Assembly (NCBI GenBank): GCA_947373605.1
Contig: CANBYM010000002.1
Coordinates: 1-56,989 of the forward strand
DNA: 56,989 nt
Direction of reading: 5' to 3'
Origin: Comamonadaceae bacterium
Lineage (GTDB): Bacteria; Pseudomonadota; Gammaproteobacteria; Burkholderiales; Burkholderiaceae_C
Within the stretch, counting starts at the first letter, position 1; each line of letters begins with the position of its first letter. A program made the translations under genes and the position numbers. Below are positions 6,942 to 17,226 of this stretch, one piece after another. Below the pieces are notes generated by a model. It was not told the DNA's origin. It worked only from the letters and a program-made list of their open reading frames with translations, and did no database searches.

Positions 6942-8159
6942 TTATCCTGCCTTTGCGCCAACCCGGGGCGCGCCCGCCTGCATGGGCCAGGCAACCACCA
7001 GCCATGCGACCATGGCTATGGCACTGCAGGTGAATAGGGCTTGTGGCCCATAGGTCTTTACCAGCCAGCCGCCTATGGCACCGCCGGCAAAAAAGCCCAG
7101 CGACTGCAGCGTGTTGTAAACCCCCAGTGCCGCGCCACGCGAGGCCGCAGGCGCCATACGCGAAGCCAGACTGGGCTGGCTGGCCTCCAGTACATTGAAG
7201 CCGCAAAAAAATAAAAACAACATCGTGCCCATTACGCCCAGCCCAGGCTGGGCGCCGCTGGCCCACAACAGGCCGATTTGCACCAACGCAATCAAGCCGA
7301 TGGCACTCAGAAATACTGCGCGCAAATAGCCGCGCCTCTCCAAAGGAAACAAAGTCGCGCCCATCACAATGAATGAGCCGAACACTGCCGGCAAGTACAC
7401 CCACCAGTGGTGATTACGCTCAAGGCCAGCCTGCACCAGCATGGCCGGCAGCGCCACCCACATGGACAGCTGCACTGCATGCAACACAAACACCCCAAAG
7501 TCCAGACGCAACAGGCCCCGATGGCGCAGCACGTCCAATATGCCGCCACGCGCCGCGTCCACGTGCAGTGACGGCTCCGGCGGCACCCACCACAGCACCA
7601 CCGCAATGCCGCCTAGCGCCAGCGTCATGGTGATAAAAAACAAACCATGCAGCCCGACCAGGGAATTCAGTAGGGGCGAAAGCACCAGCGACACCGCAAA
7701 CATCACGCCGATACTGGCGCCCACCAGCGCCATGGCCTTGGTACGCACTGCGTCACGCGTCTGGTCCGCCAGCAACGCCGTCACCGCCGCCGATATGGCG
7801 CCTGCGCCTTGCAATGCCCGCCCAGCCACTAGCCACGACAGGGTAGGCGCCCACGCCGCCAGTGCACTGCCGGCTGCAAATATCAGCAGGCCCACCACCA
7901 TCACCGGCTTGCGCCCGAAGCGGTCCGAGGCCATGCCGAAAGGAATCTGCAGAACGCCCTGCGTAAGTCCGTAAATCCCCATCGCCAGGCCAACCCGCGC
8001 AGCGTCTTCACCGCCAGGGTATTTGCGCGCTTCCAGGGCAAACACCGGCAGTACCAGAAACAGTCCCAACATACGCAAGGCAAATATTAGCGCCAACGAG
8101 GCGCTGGAGCGCCGCTCCAGAGGGGTAAGTCGATTGGGGTCTTCGGGTTGAGTGGTCAA
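6942..8159 (-). CDS. YajR-like major facilitator superfamily transporter
   Basis: An inner-membrane protein of 405 aa with about 12 hydrophobic segments. The N-terminal half matches the YajR type closely (LTPLERRSSASLALIFALRM, then GIYGLTQGVLQIPFGMASDR and FGRKP), including the MFS motif A region GMASDRFGRKP between TM2 and TM3. It lacks the extra C-terminal YAM domain of E. coli YajR, as its shorter length shows. The substrate is unknown; drug or metabolite efflux is the usual guess. The start is TTG at 8159. No ATG lies in frame upstream before a stop, and the next internal Met would lose TM1. The gene stands between ssb and uvrA, which are direct neighbours in many gammaproteobacteria. Confidence 0.88.
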   Translation of the reverse strand: MTTQPEDPNRLTPLERRSSASLALIFALRMLGLFLVLPVFALEARKYPGGEDAARVGLAMGIYGLTQGVLQIPFGMASDRFGRKPVMVVGLLIFAAGSALAAWAPTLSWLVAGRALQGAGAISAAVTALLADQTRDAVRTKAMALVGASIGVMFAVSLVLSPLLNSLVGLHGLFFITMTLALGGIAVVLWWVPPEPSLHVDAARGGILDVLRHRGLLRLDFGVFVLHAVQLSMWVALPAMLVQAGLERNHHWWVYLPAVFGSFIVMGATLFPLERRGYLRAVFLSAIGLIALVQIGLLWASGAQPGLGVMGTMLFLFFCGFNVLEASQPSLASRMAPAASRGAALGVYNTLQSLGFFAGGAIGGWLVKTYGPQALFTCSAIAMVAWLVVAWPMQAGAPRVGAKAG

Positions 8160-8267
8160 AGTGCAGGTCTTTTATGTAAACGTATGCAAATGCGTCAATG
8201 GCATGCAATAGACGCCGCAGGGCAACATTGTCTATCATGAAGGGTTACTCTCCACCCAGGTCTTGAA

Positions 8268-11200
8268 TTGAACTCCCCTACCGACGCCGTCCGCACTGAT
8301 ATTGCCGGCGACATGCAACTTGAAGCCGCGCTGGAGGGCAAGTACCTCGCGCGCGCTCTGCAACAAAACACCATCAGCATCCGGGGTGCGCGCACCCACA
8401 ACCTGAAAAACATCGACCTCGACATTCCGCGCAACCAGCTGGTGGTCATCACGGGCCTGTCGGGTTCAGGCAAGTCGAGCCTGGCCTTTGACACGCTTTA
8501 TGCAGAAGGTCAGCGCCGCTACGTGGAGAGCCTGTCCACCTATGCCCGCCAGTTTTTGCAGATGATGGACAAGCCCGATGTGGACATGATTGAAGGCCTG
8601 TCGCCGGCAATCTCCATCGAACAAAAGGCCACGAGCCACAACCCGCGCTCTACGGTCGGAACGGTGACCGAGATTCACGATTACCTGCGCCTGCTGTTCG
8701 CGCGCGCCGGTACGCCCTATTGCCCCGAGCACGGTTTGCCGTTGCAAAGCCAGACCGTGAGCCAGATGGTGGATGCCGTGCTGGCGCTCCCCGAAGACAC
8801 AAGGCTCATGATTCTGGCGCCGGTGGCACGCGAGAAAAAGGGTGAGTTTCTGGAAGTGTTCGCCGACATGCAGGCGCAGGGCTACGTGCGATTCCGAGTC
8901 AACGGCGAAGTTTTTGAATTCGACAACCTGCCAAAGCTCAAAAAGACCGAAAAGCACGACATCGACGTGGTGGTGGACCGGCTCAAAGTGCGCGTCGACC
9001 TGAAACAACGGCTGGCCGAAAGCTTCGAAGCCGCGCTGCGGCTAGCCGGTGGGCGGGCAATTGCGCTGGAAATGGACAGTCCTGCGGATAAGCCGATAGA
9101 GCATCTGTTCAACGCCAAGTTTGCCTGTCCGGTATGCAGCTATTCCATCAGTGAGCTGGAGCCGCGCCTGTTTTCGTTTAACTCACCTGCGGGGGCGTGC
9201 CCGAGTTGCGACGGACTGGGACAACAGGATTTTTTTGACCCGGCGCGTGTGGTGGCATTCCCGACGCTGAGCCTGGCCAGTGGTGCAGTTAAGGGTTGGG
9301 ATAGGCGCAACGGGTACTACTTCAGCATGCTGGAGTGTCTGGCCAAACATTACAAGTTCGATGTGGACATGCCGTTTGAGTCGCTGCCGCAGGCGGTGCA
9401 GGACGCGATTCTTTACGGCTCCGGCGAGGATGAAATCAAGTTCAGTTATGTGATTGATTCCGGTAGCTCGCAGGGCAAGAAGATTAGCAAGAAGCACCCC
9501 TTCGAGGGCATCATCCCCAATATGCAACGGCGCTACCGCGAAACAGATTCTGCGCTGGTGCGCGAAGACCTGTCCCGCCTGCGCAGCACACAAAGCTGTC
9601 CGGACTGTGGCGGCACACGCCTGCGGGTGGAAGCGCGCCATGTGAAGATCGGCGAAGGCGCCCAGGCGCGTGCCATTTTTGAAATCAGCCACTCCACACT
9701 GCGCGATGCATTTACCTACTTCAACTCGCTGACCATGCACGGCGCACGTGGTGAGATCGCGGCCAAGGTGGTGCGCGAGATCGGACTGCGACTGAAGTTT
9801 CTCAACGATGTAGGCCTGAACTATTTGAGTCTGGACCGCAGTGCCGAGACGCTTAGCGGTGGCGAGTCACAGCGTATCCGTCTGGCCTCGCAAATCGGCT
9901 CGGGACTGACGGGCGTCATGTATGTGCTGGATGAGCCCAGCATCGGGCTGCACCAGCGCGACAACGACCGGCTGATTGAAACCCTCAAACACCTGCGTGA
10001 TATCGGCAACAGCGTGCTGGTGGTCGAGCACGACGAAGACATGATGCGCGCCGCCGACCACGTGATCGACATGGGCCTGGGCGCAGGCGTTCATGGCGGC
10101 CGCGTCATTGCGCAAGGCACGTTTAACGACGTCAAGTTCAACCCCGAATCCCTGACCGGAAAGTACCTGGCACATACGCTGCAAATTGCCGTACCCAAGC
10201 GGCGTACGCCTTGGATTCCCACAGTCAAAATGAGTGCGGCGGAGAAAAGGGCAGCGGCCAAACCCGCTGGCAAAGGCGCTCCCAGCAAAGCCGCATTGGC
10301 CTGGTCAGAGCGCCAGGTTGTGCACCTGGCAACGCAGGGCGATATGCAGGCCATTCGCGTGATCAACGCAACGGGGCACAACCTCAAGGGCGTGAGTGTG
10401 GAGTTTCCGGTGGGCTTGTTTACCTGCGTGACCGGCGTGTCCGGCTCGGGCAAATCAACCCTGGTGAACGACACGCTGTACGCGGCGGTGGCACGCCAGA
10501 TTTACCGCGCGCACGATGAACCCGCCGCCCATGAGGCCATTGAAGGCATTGAGCACTTCGATAAAGTGATCAACGTCGACCAAAGCCCTATCGGACGAAC
10601 GCCTCGATCCAACCCGGCCACTTACACCGGCTTATTCACCCCCATCCGCGAGTTGATGGCCGAAGTGCCCACCGCACGCGAGCGCGGCTACGGCGCGGGG
10701 CGGTTCAGCTTTAACGTGGCGGGCGGGCGCTGTGAAGCTTGCCAGGGCGACGGCATGGTGAAAGTGGAGATGCACTTTTTGCCCGATGTGTATGTGCCCT
10801 GCGACGTATGCGCAGGCGCGCGCTACAACCGCGAGACGCTGGAAGTGCTCTACAAGGGCAAGAACATTGCGCAGATTCTGGAGCTCACGGTGGAGGCGGC
10901 GTTCGAGTTTTTAAAGGCTGTGCCCACCATCGCCCGCAAACTGCAAACCTTACTGGATGTGGGGCTGTCCTACATCAAGCTCGGCCAAGCCGCCACCACC
11001 TTGTCGGGTGGCGAGGCGCAGCGGGTCAAGCTGGCGCTGGAATTGAGCAAGCGTGACACCGGCCGCACGCTCTACATCCTAGACGAGCCGACCACAGGTC
11101 TGCACTTTGCCGACATCGATCTGTTACTCAAGGTGCTGCACCAGCTGCGTGACGCGGGCAATACGATTGTGGTGATTGAGCACAACCTGGATGTCATCAA

Positions 11201-11342
11201 AACCGCCGACTGGTTGATTGACATGGGCCCCGAAGGCGGTGCGGGTGGCGGCACAGTAGTGGGAGTGGGAACGCCGGAAGACATTGCCGCCAATCCGGCA
11301 AGCTTTACCGGCCACTATTTGGCGAAGTTGCTCACGCCATAA
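8268..11342 (+). CDS. uvrA: Excinuclease ABC subunit A
   Basis: UvrA is the damage-sensing ATPase of nucleotide excision repair; as a dimer it loads UvrB on distorted DNA. Both ABC modules are complete: Walker A motifs GLSGSGKSS (about residue 63) and GVSGSGKST (about 725), signature motifs LSGGESQR and LSGGEAQR, and Walker [10 protein letters not shown] and ILDEPTTGL. Zinc-binding pairs are present (CPVC...CPSC, CPDC, CEAC...CDVC). At 1024 aa it is longer than the usual 940, partly from a basic insert around residues 655-690 rich in Lys and Ala. The start is uncertain: TTG 8268 is given, and ATG 8313 is the alternative. No LexA-like CTG-N10-CAG box was seen upstream. Its 3' end overlaps the convergent DUF1501 gene by 11 bases. 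Confidence 0.96.
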   Translation: MNSPTDAVRTDIAGDMQLEAALEGKYLARALQQNTISIRGARTHNLKNIDLDIPRNQLVVITGLSGSGKSSLAFDTLYAEGQRRYVESLSTYARQFLQMMDKPDVDMIEGLSPAISIEQKATSHNPRSTVGTVTEIHDYLRLLFARAGTPYCPEHGLPLQSQTVSQMVDAVLALPEDTRLMILAPVAREKKGEFLEVFADMQAQGYVRFRVNGEVFEFDNLPKLKKTEKHDIDVVVDRLKVRVDLKQRLAESFEAALRLAGGRAIALEMDSPADKPIEHLFNAKFACPVCSYSISELEPRLFSFNSPAGACPSCDGLGQQDFFDPARVVAFPTLSLASGAVKGWDRRNGYYFSMLECLAKHYKFDVDMPFESLPQAVQDAILYGSGEDEIKFSYVIDSGSSQGKKISKKHPFEGIIPNMQRRYRETDSALVREDLSRLRSTQSCPDCGGTRLRVEARHVKIGEGAQARAIFEISHSTLRDAFTYFNSLTMHGARGEIAAKVVREIGLRLKFLNDVGLNYLSLDRSAETLSGGESQRIRLASQIGSGLTGVMYVLDEPSIGLHQRDNDRLIETLKHLRDIGNSVLVVEHDEDMMRAADHVIDMGLGAGVHGGRVIAQGTFNDVKFNPESLTGKYLAHTLQIAVPKRRTPWIPTVKMSAAEKRAAAKPAGKGAPSKAALAWSERQVVHLATQGDMQAIRVINATGHNLKGVSVEFPVGLFTCVTGVSGSGKSTLVNDTLYAAVARQIYRAHDEPAAHEAIEGIEHFDKVINVDQSPIGRTPRSNPATYTGLFTPIRELMAEVPTARERGYGAGRFSFNVAGGRCEACQGDGMVKVEMHFLPDVYVPCDVCAGARYNRETLEVLYKGKNIAQILELTVEAAFEFLKAVPTIARKLQTLLDVGLSYIKLGQAATTLSGGEAQRVKLALELSKRDTGRTLYILDEPTTGLHFADIDLLLKVLHQLRDAGNTIVVIEHNLDVIKTADWLIDMGPEGGAGGGTVVGVGTPEDIAANPASFTGHYLAKLLTP

Positions 11343-12888
11343 ATCCCATATAACCGCCGGTCCAGTTGCCGGCGAAGTTGCCGATGTTCGGAAAGACCAG
11401 TGTCATTTCCGATTCGGCCACGCCAAACCACTTCGCCACCGTAGCGCCGTACTGATCAACGGAGGTGGTCGGAAGTAGGCGCCCCTGGCCCACATGCCAT
11501 TGATTTTCCGGGTTGTAGGCGTTGCCGGTCTTTGCATCACTGGTGCTCACCGGTGGCGCGGTGCCGTAAAACTTCTGCCCGTTCACAGCGCCCCCGACCA
11601 CAAAATGGTGGCTGCCCCAACCGTGGTCCGAGCCATCGCCGTTTGAGGCCAACGTGCGCCCGAAGTCGGATGCCGTGAATGTCGTGACTTTGTTGGCGAT
11701 GCCCATCGCCACAGTGGCATCGTAAAACGCGCCGATGGCGTCGCTGACCTTACCCGTTAGCCCCGGTATGAAATTGTTGTTCGCATCACGCAGGAAGCCA
11801 CCATGGTCGCGCGCCAAATAATCGTGCGTGTCAAAGCCCCCAAGAGAAACCATGAACACCTGACGCTGCGCTGCCAAGTTGGACCGTGCGCTGATAAGCC
11901 GGGCAACAAGCTTCAGTTGGTCCGCCAGCGAATTGCCGGTCGGAAACACCGCCGTAGCGGACCCGGGAAAGGTAACCGTCGATGTTGCGCCGGAAGTGAC
12001 AACCGAAGTATTCGCCAATGCACTACTTACGGCACCCTCCGCAGTGACGGAACGCGCCGAAATTTTGTTGTATTCATTTTCCAGCGCGTGGCCGCGCGTT
12101 TGCTGAATAAGACTGCGCATTGCCGTTGCTACCGCTGTCGAACCGTAGGCGCTGCCTCCAGTAGCCGCTGAATTGATTTTCACCGCACCATTGGTAGTGA
12201 CTTGGTAACCCAGTGCCTGATCGCCGGAAAGAAACACTGCATTGCCGGTCACTGACATGCAGGTGAAGGTAGATGGATTATTGGATGGCAAGGCCAGATC
12301 ACCCATATTGCCGCCCCAACCGATTTTGGAACCTTCTGGAGACGACGACTGCCAAATGGACTGTTGGTCGTTGTGCGAAAACAGTTGAGGCGGGCGCGGA
12401 TACAACTGGGTATTGCTGCTGTTGTATTGATCCCGCGTCAGCGGAACAATCAGCGGGCCAACGTTCAACTGGACAGCCGCTTTGCCGGCGTTGAACAAGG
12501 TGGCCATTCGTGTCATGGCGGGGTTCAGCGAAAACTGGCGGCTTACACCCAAGGAATCTACAGGCACGGTGGTTGGGGTCAGCAGTGTGGAGGCCAAGTC
12601 GGCTTGCGGCAAGGCCAGACCACCAGAAGCCGTGTACGCACCCCGGATGGCCAAGTACTGCGCATAACTCGGGTTGTCGTAGGTCACTACGGTATTGGCG
12701 AAGTCATTGGCCCCATAGAGAAAAACACACACTAGTGCCTTGTAGTCGCCAGGGTTGTTAAAGGCGGCCGCCTCGCCTAAGGCCGCAAGGTTCATCGCCA
12801 TCGGCAAAGCAGCGCCGGAAATTGCGAGTTGGCCGGTACGCTTGAGGAATGCGCGGCGGCTATGCAGTTCGGGTTTAAGCAGGTACAT
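11332..12888 (-). CDS. DUF1501 family protein, Tat-exported
   Basis: A 518-aa protein of the DUF1501 family, whose members resemble sulfatase/alkaline phosphatase-fold proteins; the function is unknown. The N-terminus carries a twin-arginine signal ([11 protein letters not shown], Arg11-Arg12, followed by a hydrophobic stretch ending near AAAF), so it is likely exported folded. Family hallmarks include the [13 protein letters not shown] segment near residue 55, [17 protein letters not shown] around 350 and [20 protein letters not shown] around 400, where Asp and His could bind metal. It lies 9 bases behind a DUF1800 gene on the same strand. This pairing is widespread in bacteria and points to a joint job in the periplasm or at the surface. 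Confidence 0.9.
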   Translation of the reverse strand: MYLLKPELHSRRAFLKRTGQLAISGAALPMAMNLAALGEAAAFNNPGDYKALVCVFLYGANDFANTVVTYDNPSYAQYLAIRGAYTASGGLALPQADLASTLLTPTTVPVDSLGVSRQFSLNPAMTRMATLFNAGKAAVQLNVGPLIVPLTRDQYNSSNTQLYPRPPQLFSHNDQQSIWQSSSPEGSKIGWGGNMGDLALPSNNPSTFTCMSVTGNAVFLSGDQALGYQVTTNGAVKINSAATGGSAYGSTAVATAMRSLIQQTRGHALENEYNKISARSVTAEGAVSSALANTSVVTSGATSTVTFPGSATAVFPTGNSLADQLKLVARLISARSNLAAQRQVFMVSLGGFDTHDYLARDHGGFLRDANNNFIPGLTGKVSDAIGAFYDATVAMGIANKVTTFTASDFGRTLASNGDGSDHGWGSHHFVVGGAVNGQKFYGTAPPVSTSDAKTGNAYNPENQWHVGQGRLLPTTSVDQYGATVAKWFGVAESEMTLVFPNIGNFAGNWTGGYMGFMA

Positions 12889-12897
12889 GGTCGCCCT

Positions 12898-14793
12898 CTA
12901 CTTTTGAATGAGGTATTCGGCAGATGCCATCACCATCAGCACCGTGGCACATACGCGCTTTCGCAGGTTGGTGGCGGTCTGTGTGGCGTTGCCGGTGACG
13001 GTTCCTGCCATCGTGCCCACAGCAGTTGTGATCGTGGTGACCGTTGCCGCAGATAGCTGTCCTCCGCTGAGAAGTAAATTAATACGGTTGATCAGGTCGC
13101 CAGGACTCGCGCGCGTGGGGCTTTCCGCTAGCGCAATTTCGGCGGTGTAGGCGGCCTTGAACTCAAGGATATTGGAGTTGGTGGCGGAATCGTAGTAGGT
13201 GATTCCTGTGTCGATGGTGGTCTGCATAAAGTTCAGATAGCCGGCAACACTGGATTCGTTAACCAGTTGAAATTCGGGTACCACGGCACCGGCGGCGAGC
13301 GCTGTCGTGCCGGGCAGTACGTAGCCGGGCCGGAAAAAATTAAACACTGTCGGAGAACGTAACGGACTTTGCCCCAGCCGCGTCCCGGCGTCGCTCAAGT
13401 CACCCAGCTTCCAACCGCCGCTAATCGAGCTAACACCAAACGTGCGCGCCCACTGCGTGAAGCGCACCATGGGCTCGCGCAACTTGCCGGATTGTGTGCC
13501 GGTCAGGGCTGAAGGGCCGCGCGCCTCATCGTCCTGCAGGATGGCCGCGTAGACCGCCGCCAAGTCGCCGCGCAAGCCCTGACCGTTGTTGACGTAAATG
13601 CTTGCAACGCGCTGCACGTAGGCCGGGCTGGGGTTGCTGGTGACAAGGCGCTGAATCAGCTGCTTGCTGATGAATGGGGGATTGTTGGGGTGGTTAAAGA
13701 GCGCGTCCAGCGTGGTCTTGAGCGCCACTGCAGCGGATGTTCCCGCCGGCAGCGATACCGCGGGCAAGCCCGGCACATTCTGAAAAAAGTTGATCGACTC
13801 CGGCGAGTGGTAGCGGCTGTTTTGTACCTGCACCATGGGCAACTGAGTGAATACCGTATTCGGAACGTTATCCGTTCCACCGCCCGGCTGGACGATCGGG
13901 GTGGTTACCGTACTCTGGCTGTAATCGGTGTCATAACCCGTGAATACCTTAGCCACCTCGGTAATGTCTGCATTGCTGTAGGTGCTGATGGTTGCACCAT
14001 TGGCGTCCAGCTTGGGCGTTCCATCCAGGTTGAGCAATACCAGTCCGATGGAAAACAGCTGCATGACCTCGCGGGCATAGTTTTCATCGGGTGCGCTACC
14101 GTGGCCATCGGCTTTTTTGTTGCCGCGTGTGTTGAGGAAGTTCCCCATCGCCAAATTGAGTGTGATCGCCTCCAGCAGCGTGCGGTAGTTGCCAAATGCA
14201 TTCATGCACAAGACATCCCAATACCGCGCCATGACGTAATGCGGCCAGTAGCCTGTCATCACGTCGGTAGACGCTACAAAAATTTCAGAAAGAGCCAGTG
14301 CCATTCGCCTGCGGGGCGCGTCAGGTGAGGCCAGGATCTGATTCCAGATCATGGGGTCGGCGTAGCTTGGATTGAAGTAATTGCGATTGCTGTCGGGAAC
14401 CGAGTAGCCTTCACTGTCAAGCCACGCGGTACCGGACTGACCGTTTGAAATCGCCATTTGGCTTTTCAGCCACCCGGCATAACCTTGCGACCTGACGACT
14501 GCGACTTCCGCATCGCTTGCAGAGAACTGCGCTTGCAACAAGAAGCGCGCTGCTTCCTGATCGCTTGCCGGAGTAGCGTACGCAAAATTAGACGCTCCGC
14601 TGCTCGCGGTACCAAGGCTGCTCCCTGCGGAAGATGTGCCTCCACCGCCGCCACAGGCCGCCAACGCACCACCCGCCAGCGCTGCTGCAGCCATCCGGCC
14701 TATAGGCGGCGGTGCGGGTTCGTGAATTGAAGCACTTTCGTCGCGCAATTCCTCTTGCGCGGGGGCATTCAACTCGGCAGTGAGTGCAGTCAT
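12898..14793 (-). CDS. DUF1800 family lipoprotein
   Basis: A DUF1800 family protein of unknown function, 631 aa from ATG 14793; TTG 14808 is a less likely start five codons upstream. A hydrophobic stretch ends in a lipobox-like LAAC (Cys47) followed by a Gly/Ser linker, so it is probably a lipoprotein. The 33 residues before the hydrophobic stretch are unusually long and polar, and an internal Met at residue 34 could be the true start. Family landmarks are the RFLLQAQFSASDAEV start, the RRMALALSEIFVAS region and DENYAREVMQLFSIGL. It is the promoter-proximal gene of a pair with the Tat-exported DUF1501 protein. Confidence 0.88.
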   Translation of the reverse strand: MTALTAELNAPAQEELRDESASIHEPAPPPIGRMAAAALAGGALAACGGGGGTSSAGSSLGTASSGASNFAYATPASDQEAARFLLQAQFSASDAEVAVVRSQGYAGWLKSQMAISNGQSGTAWLDSEGYSVPDSNRNYFNPSYADPMIWNQILASPDAPRRRMALALSEIFVASTDVMTGYWPHYVMARYWDVLCMNAFGNYRTLLEAITLNLAMGNFLNTRGNKKADGHGSAPDENYAREVMQLFSIGLVLLNLDGTPKLDANGATISTYSNADITEVAKVFTGYDTDYSQSTVTTPIVQPGGGTDNVPNTVFTQLPMVQVQNSRYHSPESINFFQNVPGLPAVSLPAGTSAAVALKTTLDALFNHPNNPPFISKQLIQRLVTSNPSPAYVQRVASIYVNNGQGLRGDLAAVYAAILQDDEARGPSALTGTQSGKLREPMVRFTQWARTFGVSSISGGWKLGDLSDAGTRLGQSPLRSPTVFNFFRPGYVLPGTTALAAGAVVPEFQLVNESSVAGYLNFMQTTIDTGITYYDSATNSNILEFKAAYTAEIALAESPTRASPGDLINRINLLLSGGQLSAATVTTITTAVGTMAGTVTGNATQTATNLRKRVCATVLMVMASAEYLIQK

Positions 14794-14812
14794 GATCGGT
14801 CCGTCCAATAAA

Positions 14813-14837
14813 AAAGGCCGCGATTTACGCGCCCTTT
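14813..14837 (-). terminator. Terminator behind pyrF
   Basis: A 10-bp stem with one internal mismatch (14813-14822 with 14828-14837) encloses a 5-base loop. On the minus strand it is followed by a T run. It separates the pyrF operon from the DUF1800 gene, whose start is only 20 bases further. Confidence 0.65.
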
Positions 14838-14891
14838 AAGCGTCCCAGCGTACAGCCAGACCTTGGAATTTCAAACCGCTATTGCAAATTG

Positions 14892-15755
14892 TTACGCGCC
14901 TGCATTCATTTGGGCCAGACGCAACTGCTCGCGCGTGGCGCTAGCCACAGCACGCGCGGCTTGCGCAAAGTCGTCTCCGGCTGAGGCATAGAGCACCGCA
15001 CGCGAAGAATTGACCACAATGGGCGCGGTCGTCTGGCCATTGGCAGCGCGATAGCCGGCCTTGACAGTGGCTATTGCATCCCCGCCTTGTGCGCCCACGC
15101 CGGGAATGAGCAAGGGTACGGTGGGCGCCACTTTGCGCACGCGCTCGATTTCTGCCGGATAGGTTGCGCCGACCACCAGACCGAGTTGGCCGTTGGTGTT
15201 CCACGGGCCCTGCACCAGCGAGGCAATGTGTTCAAACAGGGTGGGCTTGCCGGCCACATCAGCCAGATGCTGGTTTTGCAAATCGTCGCCGCCGGGATTT
15301 GACGTGCGGCACAACAAAAACGCGCCTTTGCCGTGGTACTTCAAGTAGGGCTGCACCGAATCAAAGCCCATAAAGGGGGAAAGCGTGACGCAATCGGCTC
15401 CATAGCGCTCAAACGCCTCCTTGGCGTATTGCTCGGCGGTGCTGCCGATGTCGCCACGCTTGGCATCCAGAATGACCGGTACATGCGGCGCCACTTTGCG
15501 CATATGGGCCACCAGGCGTTCCAGCTGGTCTTCGGCGCGATAGGCCGCGAAGTAGGCGATCTGCGGCTTGAAGGCGATGACCAGATCGGCCGTGGCGTCC
15601 ACGATGGCCGCACAAAAATCGAAAATACGGGAAGCATCGCCCTTGTAGGCGGCGGGAAATTTTGACGGTTCAGGGTCCAGCCCCACGCACAACAGTGATT
15701 GGTTTTCACGCTCTGCAGTACGCAGTTGGTCCAGAAAGCTGGTGGCTTGGGTCAT
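14892..15755 (-). CDS. pyrF: Orotidine 5'-phosphate decarboxylase
   Basis: Catalyses the last step of UMP synthesis, decarboxylation of OMP. This is the subfamily 2 type common in Betaproteobacteria and Actinobacteria (287 aa rather than about 230). The core motif [20 protein letters not shown] at about residue 95 holds the catalytic Lys and Asp residues, and the phosphate-binding end [12 protein letters not shown] is present. It is the last gene of a leftward run (carrier, tsaB, rimI, uracil-DNA glycosylase, pyrF), 43 bases behind the glycosylase gene, with its own terminator. Confidence 0.96.
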   Translation of the reverse strand: MTQATSFLDQLRTAERENQSLLCVGLDPEPSKFPAAYKGDASRIFDFCAAIVDATADLVIAFKPQIAYFAAYRAEDQLERLVAHMRKVAPHVPVILDAKRGDIGSTAEQYAKEAFERYGADCVTLSPFMGFDSVQPYLKYHGKGAFLLCRTSNPGGDDLQNQHLADVAGKPTLFEHIASLVQGPWNTNGQLGLVVGATYPAEIERVRKVAPTVPLLIPGVGAQGGDAIATVKAGYRAANGQTTAPIVVNSSRAVLYASAGDDFAQAARAVASATREQLRLAQMNAGA

Positions 15756-15798
15756 ATCGTTTGCGAGAAATAATAATTAATAAACCAGGGTTGGCTGA

Positions 15799-16731
15799 TC
15801 AGTCGGCAATGGCGTCCACCGTGTCCGCTGCCAGACACAAATCCGCCCAGGCTTTGGCCTTGTCGGCGCTGTTGCGCATCAAGGTTCTGGGGTGGTAAGT
15901 AACCACCACCGCCACGCCCTGATAGCGATACACCGCACCGCGCAATTTACCCAGCGGTAGGTTGACCTGTTCAGGGGTTTCGCTGAGCAGCAACTGGTTG
16001 GCAAAGCGGCCCATGGCCACAATGATTTTGGGCCGGACCAGCGCAATCTCGCGCTGTAGGTATGCGGCGCATTGCGCAAGATCTGCTGCTTGCGGCACAA
16101 CGCCATGCGGGGCGCGGCATTTGACTACGTTGGTCACATAGGCTGCGTTTTGCGGCGGCACAGCATCGCGGGTCATGTTGCCATTCGCACTGTTGCCGTC
16201 ATTAATGCGCACCAATTGGATGGCCTTGAGCATGTTGGTGAGCAACGCACCGCTGGCGTCGGAAAAGGCGTTGCCAGCCGCGTCTTCGTCTTCATCGGGC
16301 GGGTCGCCCACCACCATCCAATGTGCCTGGCCTTGCCAGCCCTGCGCGTTTGAAGGCGCCTGCAAAGTCGTGTTCTTGCGCCCCGCGCACATGCCGCAGG
16401 AACGGCAGGTCGCAGCCGCTTCGACCAGATCCGACCAATCCAGTGCGCTTACGTCCGGCGCACCGGCACCAGAAACCGGTACCGCAACAGGTACTGAAAT
16501 TACCGATGCCGGTTTGGCGTTGGCTGGAGGGACTGCCCTTGCGCCGGGCTGTGCAACGACCGGAGATGGCGCAGCGGAGCCCACCGGCGGTGCGCGGCGC
16601 TCTGCAACCGGTGCCTGTGCGCTTCCCGCAATGGCTTCCGGCGCAAGCGCGAAGGCGGTGCCGGGCAGCCACACGCGCACACCCATTTCCTGCAGCATGG
16701 CGCGTTGGCGTTCATCCAGTTCAAGGGCCAT
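15799..16731 (-). CDS. Uracil-DNA glycosylase, family 4-like (Fe-S)
   Basis: Removes uracil from DNA as the first step of base-excision repair. The catalytic domain fills residues 100-310. Four Cys in family 4 spacing (C109, C112, C205, C221) should hold a 4Fe-4S cluster. The C-terminal motif TYHPRTLM supplies the His. Motif A reads GDPPDEDEDAAGNAF, whereas family 4 usually has GEAPG-x-x-E, so the Pro-Gly is replaced by Pro-Asp. Residues 30-95 form an Ala/Pro-rich linker that varies in Burkholderiales homologues. It lies between rimI (15 bases) and pyrF. Relation to the family is firm, but substrate range could differ because of motif A. Confidence 0.85.
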   Translation of the reverse strand: MALELDERQRAMLQEMGVRVWLPGTAFALAPEAIAGSAQAPVAERRAPPVGSAAPSPVVAQPGARAVPPANAKPASVISVPVAVPVSGAGAPDVSALDWSDLVEAAATCRSCGMCAGRKNTTLQAPSNAQGWQGQAHWMVVGDPPDEDEDAAGNAFSDASGALLTNMLKAIQLVRINDGNSANGNMTRDAVPPQNAAYVTNVVKCRAPHGVVPQAADLAQCAAYLQREIALVRPKIIVAMGRFANQLLLSETPEQVNLPLGKLRGAVYRYQGVAVVVTYHPRTLMRNSADKAKAWADLCLAADTVDAIAD

Positions 16732-16746
16732 GGTGCGTCAGTCCGA

Positions 16747-17226
16747 TTACAAGCGCTTGCTCATCACAATAGCGTCTTCACGCTGACCGTTTGCGGCAGG
16801 GTAGTACGCTTTGCGCAAGCCCATTTTTGCAAAGCCGAATGACAGGTAAGCGCGCAAAGCACGCTCATTGCCGGTACGCACTTCCAGCCACAGCCAGTGT
16901 GCATCCTGACCGCGCGCCCAGATAGCCAGCGCCTCCAGAATCACCTTGGCCCACCCCTGGCCCTGGTAATGGGGTGTCACGGTAATGTTGAGTAAATGCA
17001 CTTCGTCCACGCCTTTCATCGCCACAAAGTAGCCGATGATTTCACCGTCGGCCATCAACATTTGCGCCTGATAACCTGAGTGCAAGGCATCCAGGAAATT
17101 GGCCCGTGTCCACGGATGCGCGTACGCCCGCTGCTCCACGCGCATGACCTCGTCCAGCCTGTCGGCCAGCAATGGCTCGAAAGACACTTCGGCGGTCTGA
17201 AGAAATGCGTTGAGTTGGGCGCTCAT
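16747..17226 (-). CDS. rimI: Ribosomal protein S18 alanine N-acetyltransferase
   Basis: A GNAT-fold enzyme of 159 aa that acetylates the N-terminal Ala of ribosomal protein S18. The acetyl-CoA loop is GQGWAK within HYQGQGWAKVILEAL (about residue 90), preceded by the strand VDEVHLLNITVTP. The C-terminal NERALRAYLSFGFAKMGLRK is characteristic of RimI. The start overlaps the tsaB stop by 4 bases. The tsaB-rimI order is conserved in many bacteria, which supports the assignment over other GNAT proteins. Confidence 0.93.
   Translation of the reverse strand: MSAQLNAFLQTAEVSFEPLLADRLDEVMRVEQRAYAHPWTRANFLDALHSGYQAQMLMADGEIIGYFVAMKGVDEVHLLNITVTPHYQGQGWAKVILEALAIWARGQDAHWLWLEVRTGNERALRAYLSFGFAKMGLRKAYYPAANGQREDAIVMSKRL

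Noticed and set aside
8171-8198. Promoter-like TTGACG and CATAAA on the minus strand, 16 bases apart, ahead of the MFS carrier
   Set aside because: Transcription would begin about 5 bases before the TTG start, leaving no room for a ribosome site, and the -10 match is only 4 of 6.
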